Made by a program: the position numbers and the translations under genes
Shown: positions 62,908 through 64,000 of the stretch, piece after piece
Numbering within the stretch: the stretch's first letter is position 1
How the letters are laid out: each line of letters begins with the position of its first letter
The notes under the pieces: model-generated
Told to the model about the DNA's origin: nothing
Seen by the model: the letters and a program-made list of their open reading frames with translations, nothing else
Databases searched by the model: none
Assembly (NCBI RefSeq): GCF_000505545.1
Contig: NZ_AYTB01000008.1
Location: forward strand, 310,001-374,000
Length of the DNA: 64,000 bases
Direction: 5' to 3'
Origin: Kurthia huakuii LAM0618
Lineage (GTDB): Bacteria > Bacillota > Bacilli > Bacillales_A > Planococcaceae

Positions 62908-64000
62908 GACGTTTTCCTCCTTGTGCGGCAATGAGTGCAGCATAATGCCCTTGTTGTTCCATCAGCTGTTCATGTGTACCAACTTCAACAATTTCGCCAT
63001 CATCAATGACGATAATACGATCCATATTGTGCATCCAATGCAAGCGATGCGTTGCGAAAAAGACAAGACGCTCGTCAAATAACGGCAACATGCGCTCCTT
63101 CAATTCCGCTTCGGTTTCGACATCTAAATGCGCGGTCGGTTCATCGAATAATAATACGCGGCGGTCATCTAAAAAAGCACGTGCTAGCGCAATTCGTTGC
63201 TCTTGACCACCACTTAACATCCGGCCCGATTCCCCGATCATTTCATCTAAACCTCGTGGTAATGTCGCAATGACTTCCCGCAAACCGGCACGGTCACAAG
63301 CTGCCATAATCGCCTCATCACTCGCATGCGGTGCATAAAAGGCAATATTGTTGCGCAATGTATCGTGAAAAATATACGGATGTTGCGGAATATAATATAG
63401 TTGGCGCTGCCAGTCTGCATTGTATAACGATGGTAGTACTTGGTCGTTAATAGTAATACGGCCACCTGTCGTGTTTAAAAAGCCTCCAAGTAACGACAAC
63501 AACGTCGATTTCCCGGCACCAGACGCACCGATAATACCAATTTTTTCATAGCCTTGCGCCGTTAAATGCCAGTCTTTTGCTGCATCGCGGTCTGCCACGC
63601 GGACACCATCAAGCGTTAATTGGCTCGCTTCATCCCACTGCGCTAGCGGTGTATAATCAAGCGCTTGTCCATGCTCATCTACTGCTTGTTGGATTGCTTT
63701 AAATGCATTTTTCCCGTCAAGCGTTGCATGATAGTCACTCCCAAATTCACGAATCGGCGCAAAATACTCCGGCGCTACAATTAGTACAGTTAATGCCGGT
63801 AGTAACACGATAGCGCCATTAATTAAACCAAGCCCTAAAAATAAGGCGACGATTGCGACCGATAAACTCGTGAAAAACTCAAGTGCAAATGTGGATAAAA
63901 AGGCTAAACGTAATGTGCTCACCGTTGCGCTGCGGTATTTTTCACTAACGAGTGCGATATTACGATCATAGCGTTTACTAAGTCCTAATACGCGCAGCGT
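62891..64000 (-). CDS. cydD: Cytochrome bd biogenesis ABC exporter subunit CydD (5' end outside the window)
   Basis: The visible C-terminal 369 residues are in frame to the window edge, starting TLRVLGLSKRYDRNIALVSE. They include the last helices (FLSTFALEFFTSLSVAIVALFLG) and a full ATPase domain with IGASGAGKSTLLSLLGG, MLSGGQEQRIALARAFL and VLLFDEPTAHLD. It pairs with CydC directly downstream. Structural genes cydAB would be expected beyond the edge. Confidence 0.92.
   Translation of the reverse strand, partial: TLRVLGLSKRYDRNIALVSEKYRSATVSTLRLAFLSTFALEFFTSLSVAIVALFLGLGLINGAIVLLPALTVLIVAPEYFAPIREFGSDYHATLDGKNAFKAIQQAVDEHGQALDYTPLAQWDEASQLTLDGVRVADRDAAKDWHLTAQGYEKIGIIGASGAGKSTLLSLLGGFLNTTGGRITINDQVLPSLYNADWQRQLYYIPQHPYIFHDTLRNNIAFYAPHASDEAIMAACDRAGLREVIATLPRGLDEMIGESGRMLSGGQEQRIALARAFLDDRRVLLFDEPTAHLDVETEAELKERMLPLFDERLVFFATHRLHWMHNMDRIIVIDDGEIVEVGTHEQLMEQQGHYAALIAAQGGKRHEQLD

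Overview
The window is a stretch of chromosome from a low-GC Gram-positive bacterium of the Bacillales. It is probably from the Planococcaceae/Caryophanaceae group (relatives of Lysinibacillus, Solibacillus, Caryophanon or Kurthia). This rests on tRNA-sensing T-box leaders, CodY-like operators, AGGAGG ribosome binding sites, lipoteichoic acid synthesis, the ccdA-ccdB-ccdC cluster, a YnzC/UPF0291 protein and the yqjP-yqjQ pair beside proC/proI. I see no rRNA, tRNA, CRISPR array, prophage or intact insertion sequence. Most of it is core or metabolic sequence. Genus and species cannot be fixed from this sequence alone.

Layout: 1-10.6 kb is a minus-strand branched-chain amino acid superoperon, ilvD-[T-box]-ilvB-ilvN-ilvC-leuA-leuB-leuC-leuD, with a CodY-like box and strong promoter before ilvD. 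10.7-13.6 kb holds an FAD lactone-oxidase-like protein, a PLP aldolase/racemase-like protein and a 39-residue membrane peptide gene. 13.6-18.6 kb has a nicotinamidase, an MFS pump, mscL, a lipoprotein and ccdABC for cytochrome c maturation. 18.8-21.5 kb is argG-argH. 21.6-24.5 kb has yqjQ-yqjP opposite proC behind a proline T-box. 24.5-29.1 kb is sbcD-sbcC with a small membrane protein. 29.1-34.8 kb has an NSS symporter with an unexplained structured leader, a carboxylesterase, a haemolysin-III protein, a crotonase and YnzC. 34.9-43.5 kb has an acetyltransferase/P-loop/HAD operon, a YdcF protein, an LCP cell-wall ligase, an LtaS synthase and a flavoprotein lacking one redox cysteine. 43.5-44.3 kb is an 800-bp gene-free interval bounded by inverted repeats. 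44.3-48.5 kb ends in proB-proA behind a second proline T-box. 48.6-56.6 kb contains a decayed yitT gene, an MFS transporter opposite a Crp-type regulator, a CodY-marked aminotransferase, a Nudix protein and topB. 56.6-64 kb has a Maf-acetyltransferase fusion, cytidine deaminase, an MFS protein with an extra DUF3817 domain, thiW behind a TPP riboswitch, and cydC/cydD cut by the window end.

Common logic: amino acid synthesis genes (ilv-leu, proC, proBA, argGH) are each under their own sensor, either a T-box or an ArgR-like site, with CodY overlaid on ilvD and on an aminotransferase. Three near-identical 131-bp inverted-repeat elements sit at gene 3' ends and look like mobile or spreading bidirectional terminators. 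The most unusual observations are the Maf-GNAT fusion, the 660-bp inverted-repeat element, the structured leader before the NSS symporter, the 39-aa peptide gene, and the flavoprotein and crotonase that lack standard catalytic residues.
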